Origin: Tidjanibacter sp.
GTDB taxonomy: Bacteria > Bacteroidota > Bacteroidia > Bacteroidales > Rikenellaceae
DNA length: 64,000 nt
Assembly: GCA_017396085.1 (NCBI GenBank)
Contig: JAFQNC010000020.1
Coordinates: 37,322 to 101,321 of the forward strand
Direction: 5' to 3'
Made by a program: the position numbers and the translations under genes. The first letter of the stretch is position 1; each line of letters starts with the position of its first letter. Of this stretch, positions 45,115-52,594 are shown in pieces. Under the pieces are notes generated by a model, which did no database searches, was not told the origin of the DNA, and saw only the letters and a list, made by a program, of their open reading frames with translations.

Positions 45115-46449
45115 ATGAATAGGGAAATATTGCGCCTTGCGGTGCCCAACATCATCAGCAACATCACGGTGCCGCTGTTGGGTATGATTGACATCGCCAT
45201 TGCGGGGCGTATGGGTGGCAACGACAGCACCATTGGCGCATTGGCCGTGGGTACTGCCATCTTCAACTTCATCTATTGGAACTTCGCCTTTCTGCGTATG
45301 GGCACCAGCGGCCTCACCGCCCAAGCCTACGGTGCGGGCAACAAGAGGGAGGTGGCCAACATACTGGGCCGCTCGATGGTGGCGGCATTGGCGGTGGCAC
45401 TGCTCCTGTTGGTGTTCAACAGGCCCGTGGGGCGGTTTGCGCTCACTCTGATGCAGGGCTCGCCCGAGGTTATGGCTCTGGCAGGGGAGTACTTCTTTGC
45501 ACGCATCTGGGCAGCACCGGCTGCCATCGGCATATTCGCCCTGCACGGGTGGTTTATCGGTATGCAGGACTCCACCACGCCGATGGTCGTTACCATCATC
45601 AACAACCTCATCAACATCGCCTGCTCGCTTTGGTTTGTCTTTGGGCTCGATATGGGCGTGGCGGGCATTGCGTGGGGCACGGTGGTGGCGCAATATGCGG
45701 CCTTGGTTATCTCGGTGGCCATTATGTGGGCCAAGTACAAGGCCTACCTGCGAGAGATTGACCTGCGGGAGTGTCTGCGTATGGAGCCACTGGTGAGGTT
45801 CCTGCGCATCAACTCCGATGCCTTCCTGCGCACGCTGTGTGTCTGCACGGTCTACACCTGCTTCACCGCCTTCTCGGCACGATTCGGCGACACCATACTC
45901 GCCACCAACGAACTGCTTATGCAGCTCTTTATGTTGTTTAGCTATATGCTTGACGGCTTTTGCTATGCGGCCGAGTCGCTCACGGGTAGGTTTATCGGCG
46001 AGGGCAACAAACCTCGCTTGCAGGAGAGTGTGCGCCGACTGCTGGGGTGGAGTGCAGCGGTGGCAGGGCTCTACATTGTCGTCTACCTGCTGTGGTGGCG
46101 ACCACTGCTGGGCATCTTCTCCGACAGCCCCACCATCTTGGCCTGTGCGGAGGAGTATGTGGTGTGGATTGTGATGGTGCCACTGCTGAGTTTTGTGCCC
46201 TTCCTCATAGACGGCATACTCATTGGAGCCACCAAAACACGCATTATGCGCAACACCACCTTCGGGTCGCTTGTAGCCTTCTTTGTGTTGTTCTATGGCC
46301 TTGAGGGGGTGTTGGGCAACAGGGCACTGTGGCTGGCCTACGTGGGCTTCATCGTGGTGAGGTGTGTGCTGATGCTCATCGCCACCAAGGGCGTGAATGC
46401 CGACCTGCTGATGCAGCAAGATAGGGGGGAATTGAGAATTGAAAATTGA
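45115..46449 (+). CDS. MATE-family efflux transporter, 444 aa
   Basis: Twelve hydrophobic segments in two halves and the start REILRLAVPNIISNITVPLL are typical of the MATE (NorM/DinF) family, which exports drugs or toxic compounds using Na+ or H+ gradients. There are two possible starts. The ATG at 45100 overlaps the upstream stop; the ATG at 45115 is preceded by GGAGGG at about 45106-45111, a Shine-Dalgarno-like site that is unusual in this phylum. I prefer 45115. The last residues (GELRIEN) and the stop are supplied by an AATTGA repeat array. Confidence 0.88.
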   Translation: MNREILRLAVPNIISNITVPLLGMIDIAIAGRMGGNDSTIGALAVGTAIFNFIYWNFAFLRMGTSGLTAQAYGAGNKREVANILGRSMVAALAVALLLLVFNRPVGRFALTLMQGSPEVMALAGEYFFARIWAAPAAIGIFALHGWFIGMQDSTTPMVVTIINNLINIACSLWFVFGLDMGVAGIAWGTVVAQYAALVISVAIMWAKYKAYLREIDLRECLRMEPLVRFLRINSDAFLRTLCVCTVYTCFTAFSARFGDTILATNELLMQLFMLFSYMLDGFCYAAESLTGRFIGEGNKPRLQESVRRLLGWSAAVAGLYIVVYLLWWRPLLGIFSDSPTILACAEEYVVWIVMVPLLSFVPFLIDGILIGATKTRIMRNTTFGSLVAFFVLFYGLEGVLGNRALWLAYVGFIVVRCVLMLIATKGVNADLLMQQDRGELRIEN

Positions 46450-46675
46450 AAATTGAAAATTTTGGTACCTGCGGCGCATTTTATTACGGGTATTAAAAAA
46501 GATACCCGAGAATAAAAGGGATAACCACAAGCATTTGGAAACACCACTTCAAAAACTCCTCCCCTAAGTTAGGGGAGGTGCCGTTAGGCGGAGGGGTCTG
46601 TTGCAGAAAGAGTAATTAGTAAATATTAAATATAGGTGTAAGGCTAATGGCTAATGGCACATAAGATAAACCAAT
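46430..46675. repeat. Repeat-filled spacer before era
   Basis: The spacer has AATTGAAA units from 46430 that overlap the MATE stop, and the hairpin GGGTATTAAAAAAGATACCC (46488-46507). The hairpin CCTCCCCTAA/TTAGGGGAGG (46558-46578), TAATTAGTAAATATTAAATA units (about 46611-46632) and GCTAATGGCTAATGGC follow. No gene is seen. Confidence 0.7.
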
Positions 46676-47566
46676 ATGAAAGAGAACTTTAAGAGCGGAT
46701 TTGTGAACATCATTGGCAACCCAAACGTGGGTAAGTCCACGCTGATGAATGCCCTCGTGGGCGAGAGGCTCTCCATCATCACCGCCAAGGCACAAACCAC
46801 ACGACACCGCATTATGGGCATTGTCGGGGGCGACGACTTCCAGATTGTCTACTCCGACACTCCCGGTATTCTCCGCCCCAACTACAAGTTGCAGGAGAGT
46901 ATGATGGGCTTCGTTACGGGTGCCCTCAAAGATGCCGATGTGATTCTCTACGTTACCGACACCGTGGAGAAGGGCGATGAGGCCAGTGAGGAGATAATCG
47001 AAAAGGTGCGTCTTAGTGCCATACCTACCATCGTGGTTATCAACAAGATTGACCTCTCCAATCAGGCCCGCTTGGAGGAACTCGTGGCCCTCTGGCAAGA
47101 GCGACTACCCGCAGCGAGGGTGGTGCCCGTGTCGGCCCTTGAAGGGTTCAACGTGGGTGGGGTGTTCGACACCATTATGAGCCTACTGCCCCTCGGTGCC
47201 CCCTACTACGAGGAGGGCACTCTCACCGACCGCCCGATGAGGTTCTTTGCCAGTGAGATTATCAGGGAGAAGATTTTTCTCAACTACGACAAGGAGATTC
47301 CCTACTCGGTGGAGATAGCCATTGAGGAGTACAAGGAGGAGCCCACCATCGACCGCATAAGTGCCATAATCTACGTGGCCCGCGATTCGCAGAAGGGTAT
47401 CATCATCGGCCACCGTGGGGAGATGCTCAAGAAGGTGGGCACTGCGGCCCGCTTGGAGTTGGAGAAGTTCTTGGGTAAGAAGGTCTTTTTGCAACTCCAC
47501 GTGAAGGTAGACGAGGGTTGGCGCAACAGCCAGCGCAGCCTCCGCCGCTACGGATACCTTGAGTAA
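46676..47566 (+). CDS. era: GTPase Era, 296 aa
   Basis: Era binds the 3' end of 16S rRNA and helps 30S assembly. G1 GNPNVGKST (about 13-21), G3 DTPG (about 61-64) and G4 NKID (about 122-125) are intact. The C-terminal KH domain has the GxxG loop in GIIIGHRGEMLKKVG (about 241-255). The length is standard. It stands just upstream of obg, another ribosome-assembly GTPase. Confidence 0.97.
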   Translation: MKENFKSGFVNIIGNPNVGKSTLMNALVGERLSIITAKAQTTRHRIMGIVGGDDFQIVYSDTPGILRPNYKLQESMMGFVTGALKDADVILYVTDTVEKGDEASEEIIEKVRLSAIPTIVVINKIDLSNQARLEELVALWQERLPAARVVPVSALEGFNVGGVFDTIMSLLPLGAPYYEEGTLTDRPMRFFASEIIREKIFLNYDKEIPYSVEIAIEEYKEEPTIDRISAIIYVARDSQKGIIIGHRGEMLKKVGTAARLELEKFLGKKVFLQLHVKVDEGWRNSQRSLRRYGYLE

Positions 47567-47673
47567 AGAGTAATTAGTAATTAGTAATTAGTAAAGAGTA
47601 AAGAGTAATTAGTAAATATAGATATAAGGCTAATGGCTAATAATGGCCAAAGGCCAACAAAACAACACGTGCT
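47567..47673. repeat. Tandem arrays between era and obg
   Basis: TAATTAG/TAAAGAG 7-bp units begin in the era stop (about 47566-47615) and are followed by GGCTAATGGCTAATAATGGCC units (about 47628-47660). Confidence 0.8.
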
Positions 47674-48660
47674 ATGTCGAACTTTGTAGATTATGTGAAG
47701 ATATTTTGCCGCTCGGGTGCGGGCGGTAGCGGTAGTGCCCACTTCCGCAGGGAGAAATTTGTGGCCTATGGTGGCCCCGATGGTGGCGATGGCGGCAGCG
47801 GTGGCAGTGTAATCATTCGCGGCAACAGCCAGTATTGGACCCTCATACACCTCAAATATGCCCGCCACGTCTTTGCCCAAAATGGCGAGGCGGGTGGTGG
47901 CTCACGTATGTCGGGCAAGAGTGCCGCCGACCAGATTATCGAAGTACCCCTCGGCACCGTAGCACGCAATGCCGAGACGGGCGAGGTTGTGGGCGAGGTT
48001 ACTGCCCACGGCGAGGAGTTGGTGCTCCTCAAAGGTGGTCGTGGTGGCTTGGGCAACTGGCACTTCAAGACCGCCACAAATCAGGCTCCACGCTACGCAC
48101 AGCCCGGAGAGGAGGGACAAGAAGGAGCCTTCATACTTGAACTCAAAGTGTTGGCCGATGTGGGATTGGTGGGCTTCCCCAATGCGGGCAAATCCACGCT
48201 GCTCTCGGTGGTGTCGGCCGCCAAGCCCAAAATTGCAAACTACGCCTTCACCACCCTCGAGCCCAACCTCGGCATCGTGGAGGTGAGGGACGGACACTCC
48301 TTTGTGATGGCCGACATCCCCGGTATCATTGAGGGTGCCCACGAGGGTAGGGGTATCGGCACACGCTTCCTGCGCCACATCGAGCGCAACTCGGTGTTGC
48401 TCTTTATGGTGCCTGCCGACTCCGACAATATCGCCGGCGACTATGAGATTTTGCTGGGCGAGTTGAGGCAGTACAACCCCGAACTGCTCGACAAGGAGCG
48501 ACTGCTGGCCATCACCAAGTGCGATATGGTGGATGAGGAAATCATCGCCCACCTCAAAACGGAACTCCCGCAGGGCATCCCTGCCTACTTCATCTCCTCG
48601 GTGGCTATGCAGGGCATCACCGAACTGAAAGACGCCCTCTGGTCGGTGCTGAACAAATAG
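47674..48660 (+). CDS. obg: GTPase Obg, 328 aa
   Basis: Obg acts in late 50S assembly and stress control. The Gly-rich N-terminal Obg domain ([20 protein letters not shown]) is followed by the G domain with [12 protein letters not shown] (about 167-178), [12 protein letters not shown] (about 214-225) and TKCDM for G4. The C-terminal OCT domain found in some Obg proteins is absent, as is usual in this phylum. It converges with rpmA on a shared terminator; obg, rpmA and rplU commonly cluster. Confidence 0.96.
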   Translation: MSNFVDYVKIFCRSGAGGSGSAHFRREKFVAYGGPDGGDGGSGGSVIIRGNSQYWTLIHLKYARHVFAQNGEAGGGSRMSGKSAADQIIEVPLGTVARNAETGEVVGEVTAHGEELVLLKGGRGGLGNWHFKTATNQAPRYAQPGEEGQEGAFILELKVLADVGLVGFPNAGKSTLLSVVSAAKPKIANYAFTTLEPNLGIVEVRDGHSFVMADIPGIIEGAHEGRGIGTRFLRHIERNSVLLFMVPADSDNIAGDYEILLGELRQYNPELLDKERLLAITKCDMVDEEIIAHLKTELPQGIPAYFISSVAMQGITELKDALWSVLNK

Positions 48661-48686
48661 GCAGGCTGGAAGAATAGACAAAAAAA

Positions 48687-48718
48687 GCCTCGGAGATGTC
48701 TCCGAGGCTCTCTTTTTT
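48687..48718. terminator. Terminator between obg and rpmA
   Basis: A 9-bp stem, GCCTCGGAG/CTCCGAGGC, with loop ATGT and the tail TCTCTTTTTT on the plus strand; an A7 run on the left gives the T-run for the opposite direction. Confidence 0.92.
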
Positions 48719-48731
48719 AGAGTTCTTTCGC

Positions 48732-48992
48732 TTACTCGCTAACGGGAGTTACCTTCACGAAGGATTTGCCGTTTGCTTTCTTGTGGAAGCTAACGGTACC
48801 ATCTACGAGTGCAAAGAGAGTGTGGTCCTTGCCCATACCCACGTTCTCACCGGGATTGTGAACAGTGCCCCTCTGACGGACGAGAATGTTGCCTGCCTTT
48901 GCAAACTCACCGCCGAACAATTTAACGCCGAGTCGTTTGCTCTCCGACTCACGGCCGTTCTTTGAACTACCTACACCTTTCTTGTGTGCCAT
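48732..48992 (-). CDS. rpmA: 50S ribosomal protein L27, 86 aa
   Basis: The N-terminus [20 protein letters not shown] is the L27 signature, with [20 protein letters not shown] next. It has no N-terminal extension, so it is not the processed Firmicutes type. It lies 17 bp after the end of the rplU stop region and is cotranscribed with it. Confidence 0.97.
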   Translation of the reverse strand: MAHKKGVGSSKNGRESESKRLGVKLFGGEFAKAGNILVRQRGTVHNPGENVGMGKDHTLFALVDGTVSFHKKANGKSFVKVTPVSE

Positions 48993-49009
48993 TGTCTGTG
49001 AATTTTAAG

Positions 49010-49324
49010 TTATGCAACAATAATGTCCTCAATTACTACCTGAGTCAGATACTGACGGTGGCCGTTCAGAGTCTGATAACCTTTGCGGCGTTTCTTCTTG
49101 AAAACAAGAACTTTGTCATCTTTCAGGTGGCGAAGAACTTTAGCTTTTACAGAGGCACCTTCTACAACAGGTGTGCCTACCAAAACCTGACCGTCATTGT
49201 CTACCAGCAGGACTTTGTCGAAGCTCACCGAGGCATCTACATCCTCGTGAAGACGGTTTACGTAGAGCTTCCTACCTTTCTCAGCCTTAAACTGTTGGCC
49301 TGCGATTTCTACTATTACGTACAT
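49010..49324 (-). CDS. rplU: 50S ribosomal protein L21, 104 aa
   Basis: [20 protein letters not shown] and the C-terminal [20 protein letters not shown] are typical of L21. The internal ATG at 49324 is the true start; an upstream in-frame ATG would add residues not found in the family and would start inside the promoter region. It is the first gene of rplU-rpmA. Confidence 0.97.
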   Translation of the reverse strand: MYVIVEIAGQQFKAEKGRKLYVNRLHEDVDASVSFDKVLLVDNDGQVLVGTPVVEGASVKAKVLRHLKDDKVLVFKKKRRKGYQTLNGHRQYLTQVVIEDIIVA

Positions 49325-49358
49325 AGTTTTATAAATTGTTTTTGTGCTAATTAGCCCG

Positions 49359-49389
49359 CAAATATACACATAAAATTGAAAATTGAAAA
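49359..49389 (-). promoter_or_regulatory. Promoter of rplU-rpmA
   Basis: On the minus strand TATATTTG (49359-49366) is a perfect -7 box. The -33 position (about 49385-49388) reads TTTC and lies in the AATTGAAA repeat tract. The leader is about 30 nt. Confidence 0.65.
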
Positions 49390-49490
49390 TTGAAAATTAT
49401 CTTTTTTCCTTTGATTTTTCTTCTTCGGTGCTTTCGCTTTGGTCTGCTTTTTGGTCTTTTTGAAGGGCCTCTATTGGCACCACCCACACT

Positions 49491-49934
49491 ATGATGAACA
49501 GAGTCCTACCACCACGGCCAAAGGTGCTCCTCGCCACCGACAACCCCCAACTTCTGCTCGCTATGGCCACACTGCTGGCCGATTGTGGCGCACACATCGA
49601 CACCGCATCCTCTCCCGAGCAGGCCGAACAAGTGGCCCTTGCCGAACACTACGACCTTGTGCTGACCACCTTTGTGTGGTCGCTTCTGGCTCCCCACTCG
49701 CTCTGTGGACGGTTGCGCTCGGCAGGAAGCGACACCGAGGTCTTTGCACTGCTGGGCCCACAGCAGAGCGAGCAGGCAGAGGTGGAACTCACACTCGGGT
49801 TGTTGAGAAGTGGGGCCACGCAGGTGCTCTCTCTGCCCATTCGGGGTAGCCGACTGCACCAAAAAGTGCGCCACTCGCTGACAGCACGAAGGGAGAGGGT
49901 GATGTTCTCCTTGGCGCAAAAACTCACCTATTAG
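49491..49934 (+). CDS. Degenerate receiver-domain protein, 147 aa
   Basis: The chain follows a CheY-like receiver fold: KVLLATDNPQLLLAMATLLA, then AEHYDLVLTTF, EVFALLGPQQ and GATQVLSLPIRG align with strands 1, 3, 4 and 5. The phosphorylated Asp expected after DLVL is Thr60, and the conserved Lys of the LxKP motif is Leu115. Asp17 of the acidic pocket is kept. It has no output domain. Phosphorylation by a kinase is therefore unlikely, and a role as a protein-binding pseudo-receiver is more likely. Start at the first of two ATGs (49491). Confidence 0.7.
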   Translation: MMNRVLPPRPKVLLATDNPQLLLAMATLLADCGAHIDTASSPEQAEQVALAEHYDLVLTTFVWSLLAPHSLCGRLRSAGSDTEVFALLGPQQSEQAEVELTLGLLRSGATQVLSLPIRGSRLHQKVRHSLTARRERVMFSLAQKLTY

Positions 49935-50006
49935 TCCCTTTTTTCCGCAAAAGAGCCTAACTCCACTGCGAGGTGGGCGAAAATGGATAATTTGTGGGTG
50001 GAAAAT

Positions 50007-50038
50007 TTCGTTATGTGGAAAATTGTTTATACCTTTAA
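50007..50038 (+). promoter_or_regulatory. Possible promoter of the GH31-type gene
   Basis: TTTC at 50007-50010 and TACCTTTA at 50031-50038 are 20 bp apart; the last base of the -7 box deviates from consensus. The leader would be about 22 nt. Confidence 0.45.
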
Positions 50039-50065
50039 GTGGTCAATCGGATGACCTTGTGAAAG

Positions 50066-51664
50066 ATGCTTAAAACAAATCTGAAAATAAAACTGTGTGT
50101 GGCTTGGTGGGTGTTGCTGACGGGCGTGTTGCCTGTGGCGGCCCAGAGTGTGCAAACCACAGAAATTAAGCCGATTAAGGGCGAAAAGTGGTGGGGCTTG
50201 GTGGTCGATACCGACAAAGTCGCACTCCCCTTCTCGGCCCCATTCTCTTTTGGTAGCACCGATTTTTCGCCCACCACCTATAGGGCCGATATGATGCTCT
50301 CCAACCGAGGGCGTTATGTGTGGAGCAGCACCCCGCTGATGGTTACCTACGATGGGACCAAGTTGGTGGTCAGCACCACCACTGCCGATGGTAGTGGGCA
50401 GGGTGTGGGTAAGCCCACGGTGCAGAAGGCGGGTCGCTCGCTGAGGGAGGCCTATCTGATGTGTTGCCACAAGAATTTCCCACCCAAGGCCACGCCGGCC
50501 GATAGGATGCTTTTTAGTGCCCCCATCTATGAACTCGGTGGCGAGGATGCCATCCTCTACACCCAGCAGGATGTGGTGGAGTTTGCCGATATGCTCCAAA
50601 GGCGTGGTGCCCCAAAGGGTACCATTCTGCTCCCACAGGGGTGGAACAGCCCCACAGGTGCGCCCACCTTCGACATTGAGGCCTACCCCAATCCCAAGGA
50701 ACTCATTGATGCATTGCACAAGCAGGGTATGAAGGTTATGCTCACCATCACCCCCTATGTGCCGGCTTCGGGTAGGGGCTACCGCCAGAGCCTGCGAGAG
50801 GGCCGCCTGATGACCGACCGCAAGGGGGAGCCCATTGTGTTTGAGAGCCGACAGGGCTACACCGCTTGTCGTACCATCGACAAGGCGGCAGCGGCCGAAC
50901 TCAACTCCGCACTCAAAGCGTTGCAAGCCGACTATGGGGTGGACGGGTTCTACTTTGACTGCCTTGATGCTCTCCCGCTGTTTGGGGGTAGCAGGGGGGT
51001 AGGAGGAAGTTTGGATGCCTTCCTTACCGCTTGGCACGGAGCCGCCGAGGGACTCAACGTGGCGGTCTACTCCACGCCTACCCACACCCAGTTGGGTAGT
51101 GTGGCGAGTTCGGTGTCGCCCTCGCGTGCCTACACTTGGGAGGCTCTCGGTAAGACTCTTGAAACAGCCATAGATGCATCGGTGCTGGGCTACACCCGCA
51201 CCTGCATTGCGGCCGACTTGAACTTTGCCACTGTGAAGGGTAAGGCCGACCAGAGGCTCATACTACGCACTGCGCAGGTGGCTCTGCTGTTGCCGGTGGC
51301 CATTGTGCCCTATGCTGTGTGGAGTGTGGACAATAGCGAGGCGGTGGACCGTATGCTGGCCCTGCGCAGCAAGATTGGCCCCTATGTGCTCTCGCTTGCC
51401 GAGGAGTCGGTCAATACTGCCGAGCCCATCATCCGCCACCTTGAATATCAATTCCCTCGCACGGGTTTTTCCAATTGTAGGGATGAGTATATGATTGGAA
51501 ACCGCTACCTTGTAGCCCCCGTTATTAGCGACACGCAGGGGCGTATGGTGCGCCTGCCCAAGGGCAAGTGGAAAGATGCCGAGGGGCGCAAGATTAAGGG
51601 CCCGAGGGTGATTGATGTGGCTTTGAAGGATGGCGAGGTCGCCATATTTGAGGCTGATAATTAG
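50066..51664 (+). CDS. GH31-type glycoside hydrolase, 532 aa
   Basis: A signal peptide (VLLTGVLPVAAQ) directs it to the periplasm. The catalytic barrel shows ILLPQGWNSPTGAPTFDIEA and GMKVMLTITPYVPASGRGY. VDGFYFDCLDALPL carries Asp298 at the GH31 nucleophile position, and YLVAPVISDTQGRMVRLPKG matches the post-barrel beta domain of GH31 alpha-glucosidases. It is shorter than full GH31 enzymes (usually 650-900 aa) because the N-terminal beta domain is reduced. The substrate is unknown. The next gene starts 59 bp downstream. Confidence 0.78.
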   Translation: MLKTNLKIKLCVAWWVLLTGVLPVAAQSVQTTEIKPIKGEKWWGLVVDTDKVALPFSAPFSFGSTDFSPTTYRADMMLSNRGRYVWSSTPLMVTYDGTKLVVSTTTADGSGQGVGKPTVQKAGRSLREAYLMCCHKNFPPKATPADRMLFSAPIYELGGEDAILYTQQDVVEFADMLQRRGAPKGTILLPQGWNSPTGAPTFDIEAYPNPKELIDALHKQGMKVMLTITPYVPASGRGYRQSLREGRLMTDRKGEPIVFESRQGYTACRTIDKAAAAELNSALKALQADYGVDGFYFDCLDALPLFGGSRGVGGSLDAFLTAWHGAAEGLNVAVYSTPTHTQLGSVASSVSPSRAYTWEALGKTLETAIDASVLGYTRTCIAADLNFATVKGKADQRLILRTAQVALLLPVAIVPYAVWSVDNSEAVDRMLALRSKIGPYVLSLAEESVNTAEPIIRHLEYQFPRTGFSNCRDEYMIGNRYLVAPVISDTQGRMVRLPKGKWKDAEGRKIKGPRVIDVALKDGEVAIFEADN

Positions 51665-51723
51665 ACGCCGACCGCCGACCGACAAAGGAGAATAGAGATT
51701 GCAGAAAAAACCTACCTAAAACT

Positions 51724-52569
51724 ATGATAACCGCAAAACAAAAACAAGTGTTCCTGCCAAAGGCAGTCAATGCAGCCATTAGGGCCGGAAGGGCCATCCT
51801 CGACATCTACGAGAGCCCCGAACACGCCCTGTTTGACTTGAAAAAGGACAAAACCCCCATCACTACGGCCGACCGTAGGGCCCACGAAATCATCAAACAA
51901 TACCTCGGCTTCATCCGCATCCCAATCCTGAGTGAGGAGGGGCGCGAGTTGCTCTATGAGGAGCGCAAGGCGTGGGACCTGTTTTGGCTGGTGGACCCGC
52001 TGGATGGTACAGTGGAATTTCTCAAAGGCAACGGAGAGTTCACGGTGAACATCGCCCTGATGGTGGACAACCACCCCACCATCGGAGTAATCTATGTTCC
52101 CTACAAGGGCGAACTCTACTTCAATGACCCCGACAAAGGAGCCTACAAGCGCGAGAATGTTACCGCCACGGCCGATGTGGAGTGGACCTATGATGACCTC
52201 TTTGAGGGCTCGGTGAGTTTGCCCTCCGTGGCTCCGAGCGAGCAGAAGCCTTTGAGGGTGGCCATCAGTCGCTCCCACAATACCCCCGAAACGTTTGCCC
52301 ACATTGATACATTGCGCACCAAATACCCCGACCTTGAGGTGGTGGAGCAGGGTAGTAGTTACAAGTTCTGCCTCATTGCCGAGGGCTCGGTGGACTACTA
52401 TGTGCGCACCACCAAGACCTATGAGTGGGATACCGCAGCAGGCGAAGCCATTCTTACGGCCGCCGGCGGACAAACCCTCTCCTATCCCGAAGGGGAGCCT
52501 CTGAAGTACAACGATGAGTGGATTGAAAACCCCCATTTTACGTGCCGAGGACGCAGGTGCGTGTTGTAG
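51724..52569 (+). CDS. cysQ: 3'(2'),5'-bisphosphate nucleotidase, CysQ-like, 281 aa
   Basis: This is an inositol-monophosphatase-fold enzyme that removes the 3'-phosphate from PAP, a by-product of sulfate assimilation. KKDKTPITTADRRAHEII supplies the first metal-binding part, and LVDPLDGTVEFLKGNGEFTV is the hallmark DPxDGT motif. EWDTAAGEAILTAAGG supplies the late Asp. Length is a little above E. coli CysQ. Substrate choice within the family is inferred. Confidence 0.88.
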   Translation: MITAKQKQVFLPKAVNAAIRAGRAILDIYESPEHALFDLKKDKTPITTADRRAHEIIKQYLGFIRIPILSEEGRELLYEERKAWDLFWLVDPLDGTVEFLKGNGEFTVNIALMVDNHPTIGVIYVPYKGELYFNDPDKGAYKRENVTATADVEWTYDDLFEGSVSLPSVAPSEQKPLRVAISRSHNTPETFAHIDTLRTKYPDLEVVEQGSSYKFCLIAEGSVDYYVRTTKTYEWDTAAGEAILTAAGGQTLSYPEGEPLKYNDEWIENPHFTCRGRRCVL

Positions 52570-52594
52570 TTGCGGGAGCGTGTTGTAAGCAGAA

